From Alkalibacterium iburiense (GTDB lineage: Bacteria > Bacillota > Bacilli > Lactobacillales > Carnobacteriaceae_A): a stretch of DNA of 35,160 nt. The translations under genes were made by a program, and so were the position numbers. The notes beneath the pieces are model-generated. The model was not told the origin of the DNA. It worked only from the letters and a program-made list of their open reading frames with translations, and searched no databases. This document shows positions 24,363 through 32,269 of this stretch, in pieces. The stretch lies in the NCBI RefSeq assembly GCF_039521845.1, contig NZ_BAAACW010000007.1, positions 1 through 35,160 of the forward strand, written 5' to 3'. The first letter of the stretch is position 1. Each line of letters opens with the position of its first letter.

Positions 24363-25250
24363 TTAGTCCGCTCGTTTATCTCCCATGAAAAATAAAGCTA
24401 CTGTTCCTGGCCCTGTATGAGAACCAATCACTGTTCCAATACTGTTGATTGCAACTTTACCAGCCAAATTAGGAAATGTTTGTTCAATGATATCAGCTAC
24501 TTTCAGTGCATCATCATAAACAGCCGAGTGAGTGATGATGCATTTCCCATCGTATTCTGTTCCATTAAGGGCGAGCTCTTCCATTTTTTTAACCATTTCT
24601 TTTATCACTTGTTTTTTACCTCTAACTTTTTTACGTGGTGTCAGTTCTCCTTTGGCATTCATGTTTAAAAGAGGAGCAATATTTAACATGCCACCGAAAA
24701 AGGCAGAGGTTGCAGATATACGTCCCCCACGTTTGTAGTGAGTTAAATCTGTAGAGAAGAACCAGTGGTTGACATTTAATTTATTTTCTTCCACCCAGAC
24801 TCTCACTTCTTCCAGTGTAGCCCCTGCTTCTTTTTTGTCCACTGCATAGTCAAGTAATAATCCATATCCACCGGATGCAGCCAAGGAATCAACGACTTCA
24901 ATCTTTCGGTCTGGAAAGTCTTCTAATAATTGTTCTCTAGCTATTGTGGCTGAATTATACGTACCTGATAAGCCGGATGAAAACTCAATATGAAGAATAT
25001 CCTTACCTTCTTCTAAGAAAGGGGTAAAGAAATCTACAAACTGGCCCACATTTACTTGAGATGTCGTAGGCATAGATCCTTCAGATATTCTTTGGTAGAA
25101 ATCTTCAAATGATATAGATTGACCTAAGTCATCGGGATATTCTTTTCCATCTATCATAAAATGAAAGGGAACGTATGGAATGTTTCTTTTTTCAAAGTAT
25201 TCTAATGGCATATCTGCTGTAGAACTACTTGTAATAATATAATTGCTCAT
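24363..25250 (-). CDS. DegV family fatty-acid-binding protein (FakB-like), copy 1
   Basis: DegV proteins bind a fatty acid and present it to the kinase FakA for phosphorylation, so that exogenous fatty acids enter lipid synthesis. This 295-residue protein has the start YIITSSSTADMP, the SGLSGTYNSA loop (about 93-102), RGGRIS (about 177-182) and a C-terminal GSHTGPGTVALFF (about 277-289), all characteristic. The ATG at 25250 follows AAAGGAGAG. A second paralog lies 600 bases upstream. No fakA gene is in the window. Confidence 0.94.
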   Translation of the reverse strand: MSNYIITSSSTADMPLEYFEKRNIPYVPFHFMIDGKEYPDDLGQSISFEDFYQRISEGSMPTTSQVNVGQFVDFFTPFLEEGKDILHIEFSSGLSGTYNSATIAREQLLEDFPDRKIEVVDSLAASGGYGLLLDYAVDKKEAGATLEEVRVWVEENKLNVNHWFFSTDLTHYKRGGRISATSAFFGGMLNIAPLLNMNAKGELTPRKKVRGKKQVIKEMVKKMEELALNGTEYDGKCIITHSAVYDDALKVADIIEQTFPNLAGKVAINSIGTVIGSHTGPGTVALFFMGDKRAD

Positions 25251-25317
25251 AACCAGCTCTCCTTTTAACTTCTTTCTGTCATACTAATCTAACCTATCCA
25301 AAAAGTAAAGTGAAAAT

Positions 25318-25349
25318 GAAAACAGAGTAGACGCATCTACTCTGTTTTC
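25318..25349 (-). terminator. Terminator after the small DUF2628-like gene
   Basis: A 13-base perfect stem (25318-25330 with 25337-25349, core ACAGAGTAG/CTACTCTGT), followed on the minus strand by a T-rich stretch. Confidence 0.8.
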
Positions 25350-25378
25350 CTATATGTATTGCTCTAAATAATAAGTTC

Positions 25379-25678
25379 TCAACTGTTAACGTAACTTGAA
25401 ACAGCTACTTCAAATTCAGGTGCTGGTCTATATCCCTTTTCCAACAATTCTTTTATGTATAGTTTGTTATAGATAAAGGAAAAGATAAGGCTTATAAACA
25501 AAGATCCTAAACCGAATGAGAGTGAACCTGCCAATAATGAGAGAGCAAACATAATAGCTGCCCATTTTAAATCGCCTCTAATTAACGGGACAAATAAACC
25601 AAAAAAGAATACCGTCCAAGAGAACCCTTTTTTAACTTCTTTAACCATACCAGAGGGATGTTCCATAATAACTTTCAT
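25379..25678 (-). CDS. Small membrane protein, DUF2628/HrgC-like
   Basis: This 99-residue protein has a hydrophobic core of two to three segments (about 20-36, 40-56 and 57-70). SWTVFFFGLFVPLIRGDLKW is followed by FSFIYNKLYIKELLEKGYRP, the pattern seen in DUF2628 and HrgC-like small membrane proteins. The function is unknown. I choose the ATG at 25678 because the GTG at 25693 is part of the GTGAGGAGG that serves as its ribosome binding site. It has its own promoter and terminator between the two DegV genes. Confidence 0.75.
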   Translation of the reverse strand: MKVIMEHPSGMVKEVKKGFSWTVFFFGLFVPLIRGDLKWAAIMFALSLLAGSLSFGLGSLFISLIFSFIYNKLYIKELLEKGYRPAPEFEVAVSSYVNS

Positions 25679-25723
25679 TCCAATCCTCCTCACGTTTATT
25701 TTTTACTATTATTAAGTAACCTT

Positions 25724-25751
25724 ATTATATCAAACCCTAATGAATAAGCAA
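25724..25751 (-). promoter_or_regulatory. Promoter of the small DUF2628-like gene
   Basis: The minus strand reads TTGCTT (25746-25751), 16 bases, then TATAAT (25724-25729). Confidence 0.55.
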
Positions 25752-25775
25752 TACGTCATAAAATATAATTTTTAT

Positions 25776-25812
25776 ATAGAATCATTTTAACACTTATTAA
25801 ACTGAATTCTAT
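25776..25812 (-). terminator. AT-rich hairpin after the second DegV gene, possible terminator
   Basis: The arms ATAGAATCATTTTAA and TTAAACTGAATTCTAT pair with one bulge and one mismatch. The tail on the minus strand is AT-rich rather than a clean T-run, so termination may be weak. Confidence 0.45.
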
Positions 25813-25836
25813 TCACTTGAGTTAATCATTGATAGT

Positions 25837-26688
25837 CTAATGTGATAAATACATTAACCCCAATGTATTGGGTCCACAGTGTGAAGAAATAGTACAGCCT
25901 GCACGCATGACATGGATTTCTTTACAAGTGGCTGTTTCCTCAATCACATTTTTTAATAGAGTAATGTTCTCAGGAGCTGTTCCTGAATGAGTGATAATTA
26001 TTCTGTTGATAACTGTATCTTTATGTTTAGATAAACGGTCTGCTCCATATCGCTTAAGTACCTTCGCAGTGTTCCCTCTATATTTCTTCCCGACGTTCAT
26101 TTTTCCAGATGCATTATCGACTTCGATACTGGGTCTGATATTCAACAGATTGGCGCTGAACGCTTCTATCGCTGTACAACGTCCTCCTTCATGGAGATAA
26201 GTTAATTTATCGATGATAAAACTGGTATTCACTTTTTCTTTTAAGGCGATAATATCATCGCGAATGTCTTTCGCCTCCATCCCCTGTCCAATCCGATCTC
26301 CTGCTTCAATAACCAGCAGACCCATTCCTGTAGATAAATTACCGGAGTCAATAGGGTAAACATGACCGAGTTCTTCTGCGGCTATGCAGCTGTTTTGATA
26401 GGCTGAGGATAAGCTAGATCCTAAACTAATATGAATAACTTCATAGCCTTTATCCGTCCATTTTTTAAAATGATTCATGTATTCCGCTATATTTGGAGCA
26501 GCCGTTTGAGGGAGTTTCCCTTCTTTTTCATATGTGCTGAATATGTCATCGGGTTTAATATCAATACTGTCTCTGTAATCTTTCCCGTCTAGAATGATAT
26601 GTAAGGGCTGGATTTGAACCTTGTACTTTTCTATCCACTCTTCACTTAAATCACATGTACTGTCTGCGCTTAGTATGACTTTCGGCAT
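25837..26688 (-). CDS. DegV family fatty-acid-binding protein (FakB-like), copy 2
   Basis: This 283-residue DegV protein has the start VILSADSTCDLSEEW, the loop LGSSLSSAYQNS (about 89-100), LTYLHEGGRCTA (about 162-173) and the C-terminal ISSHCGPNTLGLMY (about 266-279). It differs clearly in sequence from the other copy, so the two probably prefer different acyl chains; that is inference from characterised FakB pairs. The ATG at 26688 follows AGGAGGAAG. It has its own promoter and is probably monocistronic. Confidence 0.94.
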   Translation of the reverse strand: MPKVILSADSTCDLSEEWIEKYKVQIQPLHIILDGKDYRDSIDIKPDDIFSTYEKEGKLPQTAAPNIAEYMNHFKKWTDKGYEVIHISLGSSLSSAYQNSCIAAEELGHVYPIDSGNLSTGMGLLVIEAGDRIGQGMEAKDIRDDIIALKEKVNTSFIIDKLTYLHEGGRCTAIEAFSANLLNIRPSIEVDNASGKMNVGKKYRGNTAKVLKRYGADRLSKHKDTVINRIIITHSGTAPENITLLKNVIEETATCKEIHVMRAGCTISSHCGPNTLGLMYLSH

Positions 26689-26738
26689 GCATTCTTCCTC
26701 CTGAAATAATTAGATAGATTTTTAACTCATATTATCAA

Positions 26739-26767
26739 ATTATACCTCTTTAATCATAAACTTCCAA
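26739..26767 (-). promoter_or_regulatory. Promoter of the second DegV gene
   Basis: The minus strand reads TTGGAA (26762-26767), 17 bases, then consensus TATAAT (26739-26744). Confidence 0.6.
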
Positions 26768-26770
26768 TCT

Positions 26771-26808
26771 AAAAAAGTGCCCTCATCCTTTCTGGAGAAG
26801 ACACTTAT
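26771..26808 (-). terminator. Terminator after the CapA-like gene
   Basis: The stem AAGTGTC with GGCACTT (one bulge) plus an inner TCC/GGA is followed on the minus strand by TTTTTT, just past the CapA-like stop codon. Confidence 0.65.
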
Positions 26809-26810
26809 AA

Positions 26811-28124
26811 TTAGTCTGTTTCAGTTGCATCATAATTCAATCGTTGCATCGTTCTTTCATAAGACTCTCTCGCACGATTATTAAATTCTTCTGATAAATC
26901 GGGATTTTCCAAATATCGATCCACTGGTAATATACGGTAAGTATATGTCCCCGATCCATCTTCTCGATTTCTATACACCCAAGTAGGCGTAAATATCACC
27001 TGTTCAATGGTTGTTTCTTCCGTTAATTCATTCTTTTGGATGTCGAAAGAAATAATGACGCCATCTTCGGTAGGTTCAAAGCCAGCACCTAGGGTTTCAC
27101 GTCTCTGATTGGATATAAAATTCCCCATCGAATAAGCTACAAAGGCTTCGTTTCCATCGACCTCTAGCATTTCTGCCCGTTGAATCACGTGAGGATGGCT
27201 ACCTAATATAATATCCACGCCTTCTCGAGTCAGTAATTCAGCATAATAAGTTTGCAGTTCATTTGGTTCTTCCACATATTCTGCTCCCCAATGCATGTAA
27301 GTAACGATGAGGTCTGGGTCAAGAGCTTTAGCCTCTTCAATATCTCGAATGATTTGCTCTTCATCTATTATGTCAACCATAGCAAATAACTCTTCATCTG
27401 AATACTGAGCTTCCAACCCGTTTAAGTGTTCCGTATAGCCCAAGACAGCAACGGATATACCATTGACATCTTTCATTAAGACCCTTGAATCAGGTGCACT
27501 CGAATATGTTCCGACAGCATTCAGCCCCTTGTCTTGAATGACTTCTACCGTTCTTCTCAAACCTTCAGCCCGTGTATCTAAACTATGGTTATTAGCGGTT
27601 ATAAGGGCATCGAATCCGGCATACTCCAGCCCATCCACTATGGCATCTGGTGTATTGAATGTCGGGTAACCAATATATGGTCTCGACGGTCCGGCTAAAG
27701 TGGTTTCCAGATTGGCTAAAGCTAAATCAGCTTCTTCTATAACGGGTTTCACGTCTTCAAAAACAGAAGTAAAATCATAAGTATCCGTTTCTGCATCATA
27801 AGCACTCTCTAACTGAGAGGCATGCCCCATGACATCACCCGTTGCCGAAATACGAATATCAATAAATGTTTCTTCAGGCTCTGGGTCTTCTTCATCATCC
27901 GGTTCTTCTGCCACAGGTGTGTCCTCCAGATTTTCTGGTTCCGTTTCAACATGAGAGGGTGTTTCTTCATTAGACGGCGTGTCTCCGTCTGACTGACTAG
28001 TCTCCCCTCTCAAATACTGCCAAGTGACGAAACCAGCCCCTAAAGCCACACTAATAATAACCAGAAATAAGAGAATGCGTTTAAATGTAGACGAACGGCG
28101 TTTTTTTCTATTCGTTGATCTCAA
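26811..28124 (-). CDS. CapA-like metallophosphatase with membrane anchor
   Basis: This 437-residue protein has a basic N-terminus, one membrane segment (about 17-38) and an acidic, proline- and threonine-rich linker (about 43-88). A CapA-type metallophosphatase domain follows. Motifs are SATGDVMG (about 94-101), ALANLETTL (about 133-141), TANNHSLD (about 172-179), YMHWGAEY and GSHPHVIQ. CapA is known from polyglutamate capsule export, but no capB or capC gene is nearby. The start is TTG at 28124, inside the vanY-like gene (17-base overlap), with a weak AAGGCGG site, so translational coupling is likely. Confidence 0.88.
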   Translation of the reverse strand: MRSTNRKKRRSSTFKRILLFLVIISVALGAGFVTWQYLRGETSQSDGDTPSNEETPSHVETEPENLEDTPVAEEPDDEEDPEPEETFIDIRISATGDVMGHASQLESAYDAETDTYDFTSVFEDVKPVIEEADLALANLETTLAGPSRPYIGYPTFNTPDAIVDGLEYAGFDALITANNHSLDTRAEGLRRTVEVIQDKGLNAVGTYSSAPDSRVLMKDVNGISVAVLGYTEHLNGLEAQYSDEELFAMVDIIDEEQIIRDIEEAKALDPDLIVTYMHWGAEYVEEPNELQTYYAELLTREGVDIILGSHPHVIQRAEMLEVDGNEAFVAYSMGNFISNQRRETLGAGFEPTEDGVIISFDIQKNELTEETTIEQVIFTPTWVYRNREDGSGTYTYRILPVDRYLENPDLSEEFNNRARESYERTMQRLNYDATETD

Positions 28125-28950
28125 TGTCTAAACCGCCTTCCGCTAAATATTCTTCATACGTTAAGCCACTCTCATGAACATCTGTAGCTAAATCTTTTCC
28201 TAAGTAACGCAGATGCCACGGTTCATAAATATACCCTGTAATGGCTTCTTTTCCTTCTGGGTATCTGATGATAAAACCATAGTCATGAGCATTTTCTTTT
28301 ACCCATATGCCTTCTTCTGTCTCACCGAACGCTTCTGTTAACTGATAATTTACGCTTTCACTTGTTACATCCATCGCTAATCCGGTTTGATGCTCACTCT
28401 CTCCTGGTCGGGCACTGTATCGGTTAGCTGCTTCTTCTCCGTGGTTTTCAACATAATTATTAAAAAGTTGAACTTGTGTCTGGTAAGAACGGTAACCAGA
28501 TCGAGCATGCAAGATGATTCCTTCTTCTTCCGCTGCACTAAACATTTCTTTCAAAGCATCTGCAGCTACTTGTCTCATTTGTCTAATTTCCACGCTCTCT
28601 AACACGGTGGGCACATCGACTAAAACTAAATCGTCTGGCGCGTCTTCTTCATTTAAACTATAGGACTTATTCACTAAAACAGCTGTACTTGAAGGATTGA
28701 AGATGTCTTCTTCCAAGTCCAGAGTCACGTTGTCATCCTCTACGTCTTCCTCTTCACCTGTATCCCTTGATGAGTCTTCATTAAAATCGTCTGTCTGAGA
28801 ATCCTCATCTAAAGGGTCATCCGATTGATTAGTCGGTTCCGTTTCAGTCGGTTCTTGCTCAGGTCCATTATCGTTTGTGGGAGCACACCCTATTAGAATG
28901 GATAAAACTCCCGTTACAGCTAAGGTTTTTAACCCTGTTTTTATAGTCAT
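28108..28950 (-). CDS. VanY/DdlY-type D,D-carboxypeptidase lipoprotein
   Basis: Trims the terminal D-alanine from peptidoglycan stem peptides. The 280-residue precursor has a lipobox LIGC with C22, then a very acidic linker (about 30-82). The M15B catalytic domain keeps H187 and D194 (SEHQTGLAMD) and E243 and H246 (EPWHLRYLG), the zinc and catalytic residues. RSGYRSYQTQ (150-159) is also a family landmark. The ATG at 28950 follows AGGAGT, and a TTGACG/TAAAGT promoter lies upstream. The gene overlaps the CapA-like gene. The linker probably spans the wall. Confidence 0.93.
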   Translation of the reverse strand: MTIKTGLKTLAVTGVLSILIGCAPTNDNGPEQEPTETEPTNQSDDPLDEDSQTDDFNEDSSRDTGEEEDVEDDNVTLDLEEDIFNPSSTAVLVNKSYSLNEEDAPDDLVLVDVPTVLESVEIRQMRQVAADALKEMFSAAEEEGIILHARSGYRSYQTQVQLFNNYVENHGEEAANRYSARPGESEHQTGLAMDVTSESVNYQLTEAFGETEEGIWVKENAHDYGFIIRYPEGKEAITGYIYEPWHLRYLGKDLATDVHESGLTYEEYLAEGGLDIEINE

Positions 28951-28991
28951 TTCATAAACTCCTAATCAGCATCGTCATTTTCACTTTCCAT

Positions 28992-29020
28992 ACTTTACCA
29001 AATCCGTCAACTGTCGTCAA
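28992..29020 (-). promoter_or_regulatory. Promoter of the vanY-capA-like operon
   Basis: The minus strand reads TTGACG (29015-29020), 17 bases, then TAAAGT (28992-28997), about 40 bases before the ATG. Confidence 0.5.
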
Positions 29021-29033
29021 TGTGTACTGAAAA

Positions 29034-29063
29034 AGAAAAACGAGCTCAAGATATTTTATTGAG
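29034..29063 (-). terminator. Possible terminator after the alpha/beta hydrolase gene
   Basis: A small CTCAA/TTGAG hairpin ends in CTCGTTTTTCTTTTT on the minus strand and overlaps the stop codon. The stem is weak. Confidence 0.4.
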
Positions 29064-29790
29064 GAGACGTCTCAAGTACAGTCAGAATCGCCTCAACGAC
29101 TTGTTGATGCTGCTCTTCACGCGTTATTTCACTTCTTCCATCGCCATCTTGAAACCCATAATAACCAAACTGAGAATGATTCCCTCCTTCTATCGATACA
29201 TACGACGTATCATCAGGCAATAAAGATTGTGTCTCTTCATATTGGGTCTCATTGATAATGGTATCATGTGTCGCATCAATGGATAATACGGTTAGAGGGG
29301 ATTGGCTAAGATCAGTATTCTCGCTTGGATAGGAAGCTAACAGCACAGCCCCCTCTATAACCTTTTCATTCTCACTTGCATAGAGCAAGGCACTCGTTCC
29401 TCCAAGTGAATGTCCCCCGATCCACCAAGGAAGGTCTGAATCAATGGCTTGATAAATAGAATCGAACTTATCACTATCTAATATTGCTAAATGAAAAGGC
29501 ATATGAGGGAGAATCACTCTGATTCCTTCTTCACTTAAAGACAGCGCTAATGGGACGTAAGCTTCAGATTCTACAAAACCACCTGGATATAACACAAGGT
29601 TGGCTTTTACTTCTTCTTCAGGTTGAATGACAATCCAATCGTCTTCCTGACGGACTCTGTAATCGTCAAGTGACACGACAGCTTCTTCCATTGCTGTATA
29701 GGTTCGTTCATGAACAAATAAGATTATCCCCATACTTAATCCAATCACTAGTATGATTAGCCCTAACCCTATCTTCTTTCCTTTACTCAC
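29056..29790 (-). CDS. Membrane-anchored alpha/beta hydrolase
   Basis: This 244-residue protein starts with a basic patch and one membrane segment (about 8-29). An alpha/beta hydrolase domain then has YPGGFVES, the nucleophile elbow GGHSLGG, an acid in SIDATHD and a histidine in GGNHSQFG. The domain is therefore likely outside the cell. The substrate is unknown. I choose the GTG at 29790, with GAGGAGAG just upstream, rather than a TTG at 29826; it overlaps the thpR stop by 8 bases (GTGAGTAA), so translation is coupled. Confidence 0.85.
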   Translation of the reverse strand: MSKGKKIGLGLIILVIGLSMGIILFVHERTYTAMEEAVVSLDDYRVRQEDDWIVIQPEEEVKANLVLYPGGFVESEAYVPLALSLSEEGIRVILPHMPFHLAILDSDKFDSIYQAIDSDLPWWIGGHSLGGTSALLYASENEKVIEGAVLLASYPSENTDLSQSPLTVLSIDATHDTIINETQYEETQSLLPDDTSYVSIEGGNHSQFGYYGFQDGDGRSEITREEQHQQVVEAILTVLETSPQ

Positions 29791-30337
29791 TTGAACGCTC
29801 TCCTCTGTATACCGGTCTATAGACAAGCTGACCGTTTCTATTTATACTCTCCATTACAGCTATATCCTTTACTGAAAATTCTAAGGACTTCATTGACACT
29901 TTCTGATTCAATTCATTAATAGGTTCTATTAATTGAACCTGTCGGGCCAAAGTAATATGAGGAGTATACTCCCGCTCTTCTTTAGGAAACCCTTCTTCCA
30001 ATAACGCTTCCTCTAATCCATAGTAAAGGTTATACAATTTGTTCATTTCCCCTCTTACTCCAGCCCATATAATGTGTCGGTTCCTTTTATTGAAAGATCC
30101 GAGAGAGTCTAGATGAAGAGAAAATGGGTAATGGGTCTTCATGACTGTGTCAACTGCCTTTTTTAGAGAATGATATTCCTTTAGATTGACCTCACCAATA
30201 AAACGTAACGTTAGATGGAAATTGCTTTTATCTGTTAACCGTCCCTTTGTACAAAAAGGGCTTAATTTATCTTGTGTTTGCTTTAATTCCTCTTTTATAT
30301 CCTTGGAAAGTTCTATGGCTATGAAGACTCTCATCAT
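29783..30337 (-). CDS. thpR: RNA 2',3'-cyclic phosphodiesterase (2'-5' RNA ligase family)
   Basis: This 184-residue protein belongs to the 2H phosphoesterase superfamily and opens 2',3'-cyclic phosphates at RNA ends. Its two catalytic HxTx motifs are HLTL (about 41-44) and HITL (about 126-129), with the flanking FIGEV and PKEEREYTP segments typical of ThpR. The start is the first of two adjacent ATGs at 30337, with GGAGGGG upstream. The downstream hydrolase gene overlaps its stop. Transcription should start from a TTGAAA/TATATT promoter that a cre-like site overlaps. Confidence 0.93.
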   Translation of the reverse strand: MMRVFIAIELSKDIKEELKQTQDKLSPFCTKGRLTDKSNFHLTLRFIGEVNLKEYHSLKKAVDTVMKTHYPFSLHLDSLGSFNKRNRHIIWAGVRGEMNKLYNLYYGLEEALLEEGFPKEEREYTPHITLARQVQLIEPINELNQKVSMKSLEFSVKDIAVMESINRNGQLVYRPVYRGERSSE

Positions 30338-30366
30338 GTTAACCCCTCCATAATTCGTTTGTCTTT

Positions 30367-30395
30367 AATATAAAGGTTTGTGTTTTCGCTTTCAA
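30367..30395 (-). promoter_or_regulatory. Promoter of thpR and the hydrolase gene
   Basis: The minus strand reads TTGAAA (30390-30395), 17 bases, then TATATT (30367-30372). It overlaps a divergent promoter for the aldo/keto reductase gene. Confidence 0.55.
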
Positions 30396-30405
30396 ATAGT
30401 ATAAA
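30377..30405 (+). promoter_or_regulatory. Candidate promoter of the MgrA/YghZ-type gene
   Basis: A weak -35 TTTGTG (30377-30382), 17 bases, then TATAAA (30400-30405), 33 bases before the ATG. Confidence 0.45.
30381..30394. promoter_or_regulatory. cre-like site in the shared promoter region
   Basis: The minus strand reads TGAAAGCGAAAACA, 13 of 14 matches to TGWAANCGNTNWCA. It covers the -35 and spacer of the thpR promoter and the spacer of the divergent promoter, so CcpA binding here would be expected to repress both. Confidence 0.6.
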
Positions 30406-30438
30406 ATAGAGATAGAAAATAGATAAAGGAGACTATAT

Positions 30439-31434
30439 ATGTATACACCTAGTGACAAGCGTTACGATACAATGGTTTATAATCGGGTCGGTAATAGTGG
30501 ATTGAAGCTCCCTGCCGTCTCTTTAGGTTTATGGAAAAACTTCGGGGCGAACGAAGTCTTTTCAAATATGGAAGAAATGGTTCAGACAGCTTTTGATTTA
30601 GGAGTGACTCATTTTGATTTAGCCAACAATTACGGGCATCCGCATAACGGAAGTGCTGAGGAAAATTTTGGTCGTATATTAGATAAAGGTTTAAGACCCT
30701 ATAGAGATGAACTGATTATTTCATCTAAAGCAGGTTATGATATGTGGCCAGGTCCTTATGGAAATAAACATGGCTCTCGTAAATATTTGACGGCTTCATT
30801 AGATCAAAGCTTGAAACGGATGGATTTAGATTATGTTGATATTTTTTACCATCATGTATTTGATCCGGACACTCCTTTAGAAGAAACGGCTCTAGCCCTT
30901 GACCATGCCGTAAAACAAGGAAAAGCCTTGTACGTTGGCATTTCTAATTACAACCAGAAGCAAACAGCGGCAATCAAAGGTATTTTCGAAGACCTTCACA
31001 CGCCATTCATTGTCAATCAGCCTTCCTACTCTATGCTCAATCGTTGGGTAGAAGATGATGGCCTGGATACCTATTCTCATAAAAATGGCATTGGCTTAGC
31101 TGTCTTTTCTCCATTATACCAAGGTTTCTTAACAGATAGATACTTAAATGGTATCCCTGAAGATTCCCGCGTAGCGAGTGATCATACCTGGTTAGAAAAA
31201 GAGTTAGATGAGGCCATGCTTGAACGGTTAAACAAACTAAATGGGATTGCAAAAGATAGAGGACAGAAGTTATCTCAACTGGCTTTATCGTGGGTATTAA
31301 AAAACGAAGCAGTCGCTACTGTTTTAATTGGTGCCAGTCGCCCTCAGCAAATCATTGAAAATGTCGAGTCAATTCAGAATCTGGAATTTTCTAAAGACGA
31401 GATAGACGCTATTGAAAAGATTATAAAAGAATAA
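30439..31434 (+). CDS. mgrA: Aldo/keto reductase of the MgrA/YghZ (GSP69) type
   Basis: An NADPH-dependent reductase; YghZ in E. coli acts on L-glyceraldehyde 3-phosphate and methylglyoxal. The 331-residue protein has the tetrad residues D and Y in FDLANNYG (about 59-66), K in SSKAGYDMW (about 96) and H in FYHHVFDP (about 136-137). The insert MWPGPYGNKHGSRKYL is characteristic of the YghZ subgroup. The ATG at 30439 follows AAAGGAG. It is monocistronic, ends in a strong terminator and lies next to a cre-like site, so glucose repression is plausible. Confidence 0.92.
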   Translation: MYTPSDKRYDTMVYNRVGNSGLKLPAVSLGLWKNFGANEVFSNMEEMVQTAFDLGVTHFDLANNYGHPHNGSAEENFGRILDKGLRPYRDELIISSKAGYDMWPGPYGNKHGSRKYLTASLDQSLKRMDLDYVDIFYHHVFDPDTPLEETALALDHAVKQGKALYVGISNYNQKQTAAIKGIFEDLHTPFIVNQPSYSMLNRWVEDDGLDTYSHKNGIGLAVFSPLYQGFLTDRYLNGIPEDSRVASDHTWLEKELDEAMLERLNKLNGIAKDRGQKLSQLALSWVLKNEAVATVLIGASRPQQIIENVESIQNLEFSKDEIDAIEKIIKE

Positions 31435-31441
31435 AAGATTG

Positions 31442-31472
31442 AAAAGGAGTTGACTGAGTCAACTCCTTTTTT
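31442..31472 (+). terminator. Terminator after the MgrA/YghZ-type gene
   Basis: A 12-base perfect stem (AAAGGAGTTGAC with GTCAACTCCTTT) is followed by a T-run. Confidence 0.92.
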
Positions 31473-31482
31473 GTTTAAAGAA

Positions 31483-31507
31483 AAAGCCTCGCCTTTTAGC
31501 GAGACTT
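31483..31507 (-). terminator. Terminator after the acetate transporter gene
   Basis: The minus strand reads AGTCTCGC, a five-base loop, then GCGAGGCT with a T-rich tail. Confidence 0.85.
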
Positions 31508-31517
31508 TATATGCTAT

Positions 31518-32105
31518 TTATTTGACTACACCAATTGGCATAACTTCTTTTCCGTACACTTCATTTAAAACTTGAGCCATGGCTGCATAAATGGCTGACA
31601 ACCCACAAATAATTCCTTCATAACCAGCGATGGTCAATATTAAAGTGGATTCAGTAAAATTCCCAAGAGCTAATAAGAAAAACAATAAGGTTAACGTGCC
31701 AAAGACGACTTGTAAGGCTCTATTGATACGTAAAGTACCGATAAACATAAACAGGGTGAATAATCCCCACATGAATAGGAAAGCCGCCATCGATAAGGAA
31801 TTGGCAGGTTCTCCATATCCCATCTCAGGTAAAATATTCAAAGCGACTAAAGCCATCCAAAAAAATCCATAAGATGTAAATGCTGTCGTACCGAAAGTGT
31901 TGTTCTTTTTAAATTCCATAATCCCTGCGATAACTTGAGCTAATCCCCCGAAGAAGATACCCATGCCTAGAATCATGGCGTCAAGACCAAAGAATCCAGC
32001 ATTATGTATATTTAATAAGACCGTAGTCATCCCGAATCCCATTAACCCAAGCGGTGCCGGGTTAGCCGTTATTTCTGTATATGTAACCATTTTTCCTTTT
32101 TCCAA
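31518..32105 (-). CDS. Acetate uptake transporter, GPR1/FUN34/YaaH (SatP) family
   Basis: A 195-residue membrane protein with six hydrophobic segments that moves acetate or succinate with protons. The family signature NPAPLGLMGFGMTT is at about residues 15-28. FGLDAMILGMGIFFGGLAQ (about 39-57) is the next landmark. The likely start is TTG at 32105, eight bases after AGGAGT; an ATG at 32090 with AAAGGAAAA is an alternative and would shorten it by five residues. A near-consensus promoter lies just upstream and it has its own terminator. It could import or export acetate. Confidence 0.93.
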   Translation of the reverse strand: MEKGKMVTYTEITANPAPLGLMGFGMTTVLLNIHNAGFFGLDAMILGMGIFFGGLAQVIAGIMEFKKNNTFGTTAFTSYGFFWMALVALNILPEMGYGEPANSLSMAAFLFMWGLFTLFMFIGTLRINRALQVVFGTLTLLFFLLALGNFTESTLILTIAGYEGIICGLSAIYAAMAQVLNEVYGKEVMPIGVVK

Positions 32106-32147
32106 AATAAAACACTCCTATAGTTATAAGTATTCACACAGATAATC

Positions 32148-32177
32148 ATTATACGCATAGTCCGGATTATGTGTCAA
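32148..32177 (-). promoter_or_regulatory. Promoter of the acetate transporter gene
   Basis: The minus strand has both consensus boxes, TTGACA (32172-32177) and TATAAT (32148-32153), separated by 18 bases. Confidence 0.75.
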
Positions 32178-32269
32178 TCTTAATTCTAAAGAGAGCGTTT
32201 TATTCCTGTCACTTCTCATGTTCTTCTTATTCTCTATACATTTCCCTGTCACCATTGCGAATAAATCGG

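Noticed and set aside
26811..28124. Capsule (polyglutamate) synthesis locus
   Set aside because: Only the CapA-like gene is present; no capB, capC or capE relatives are adjacent.
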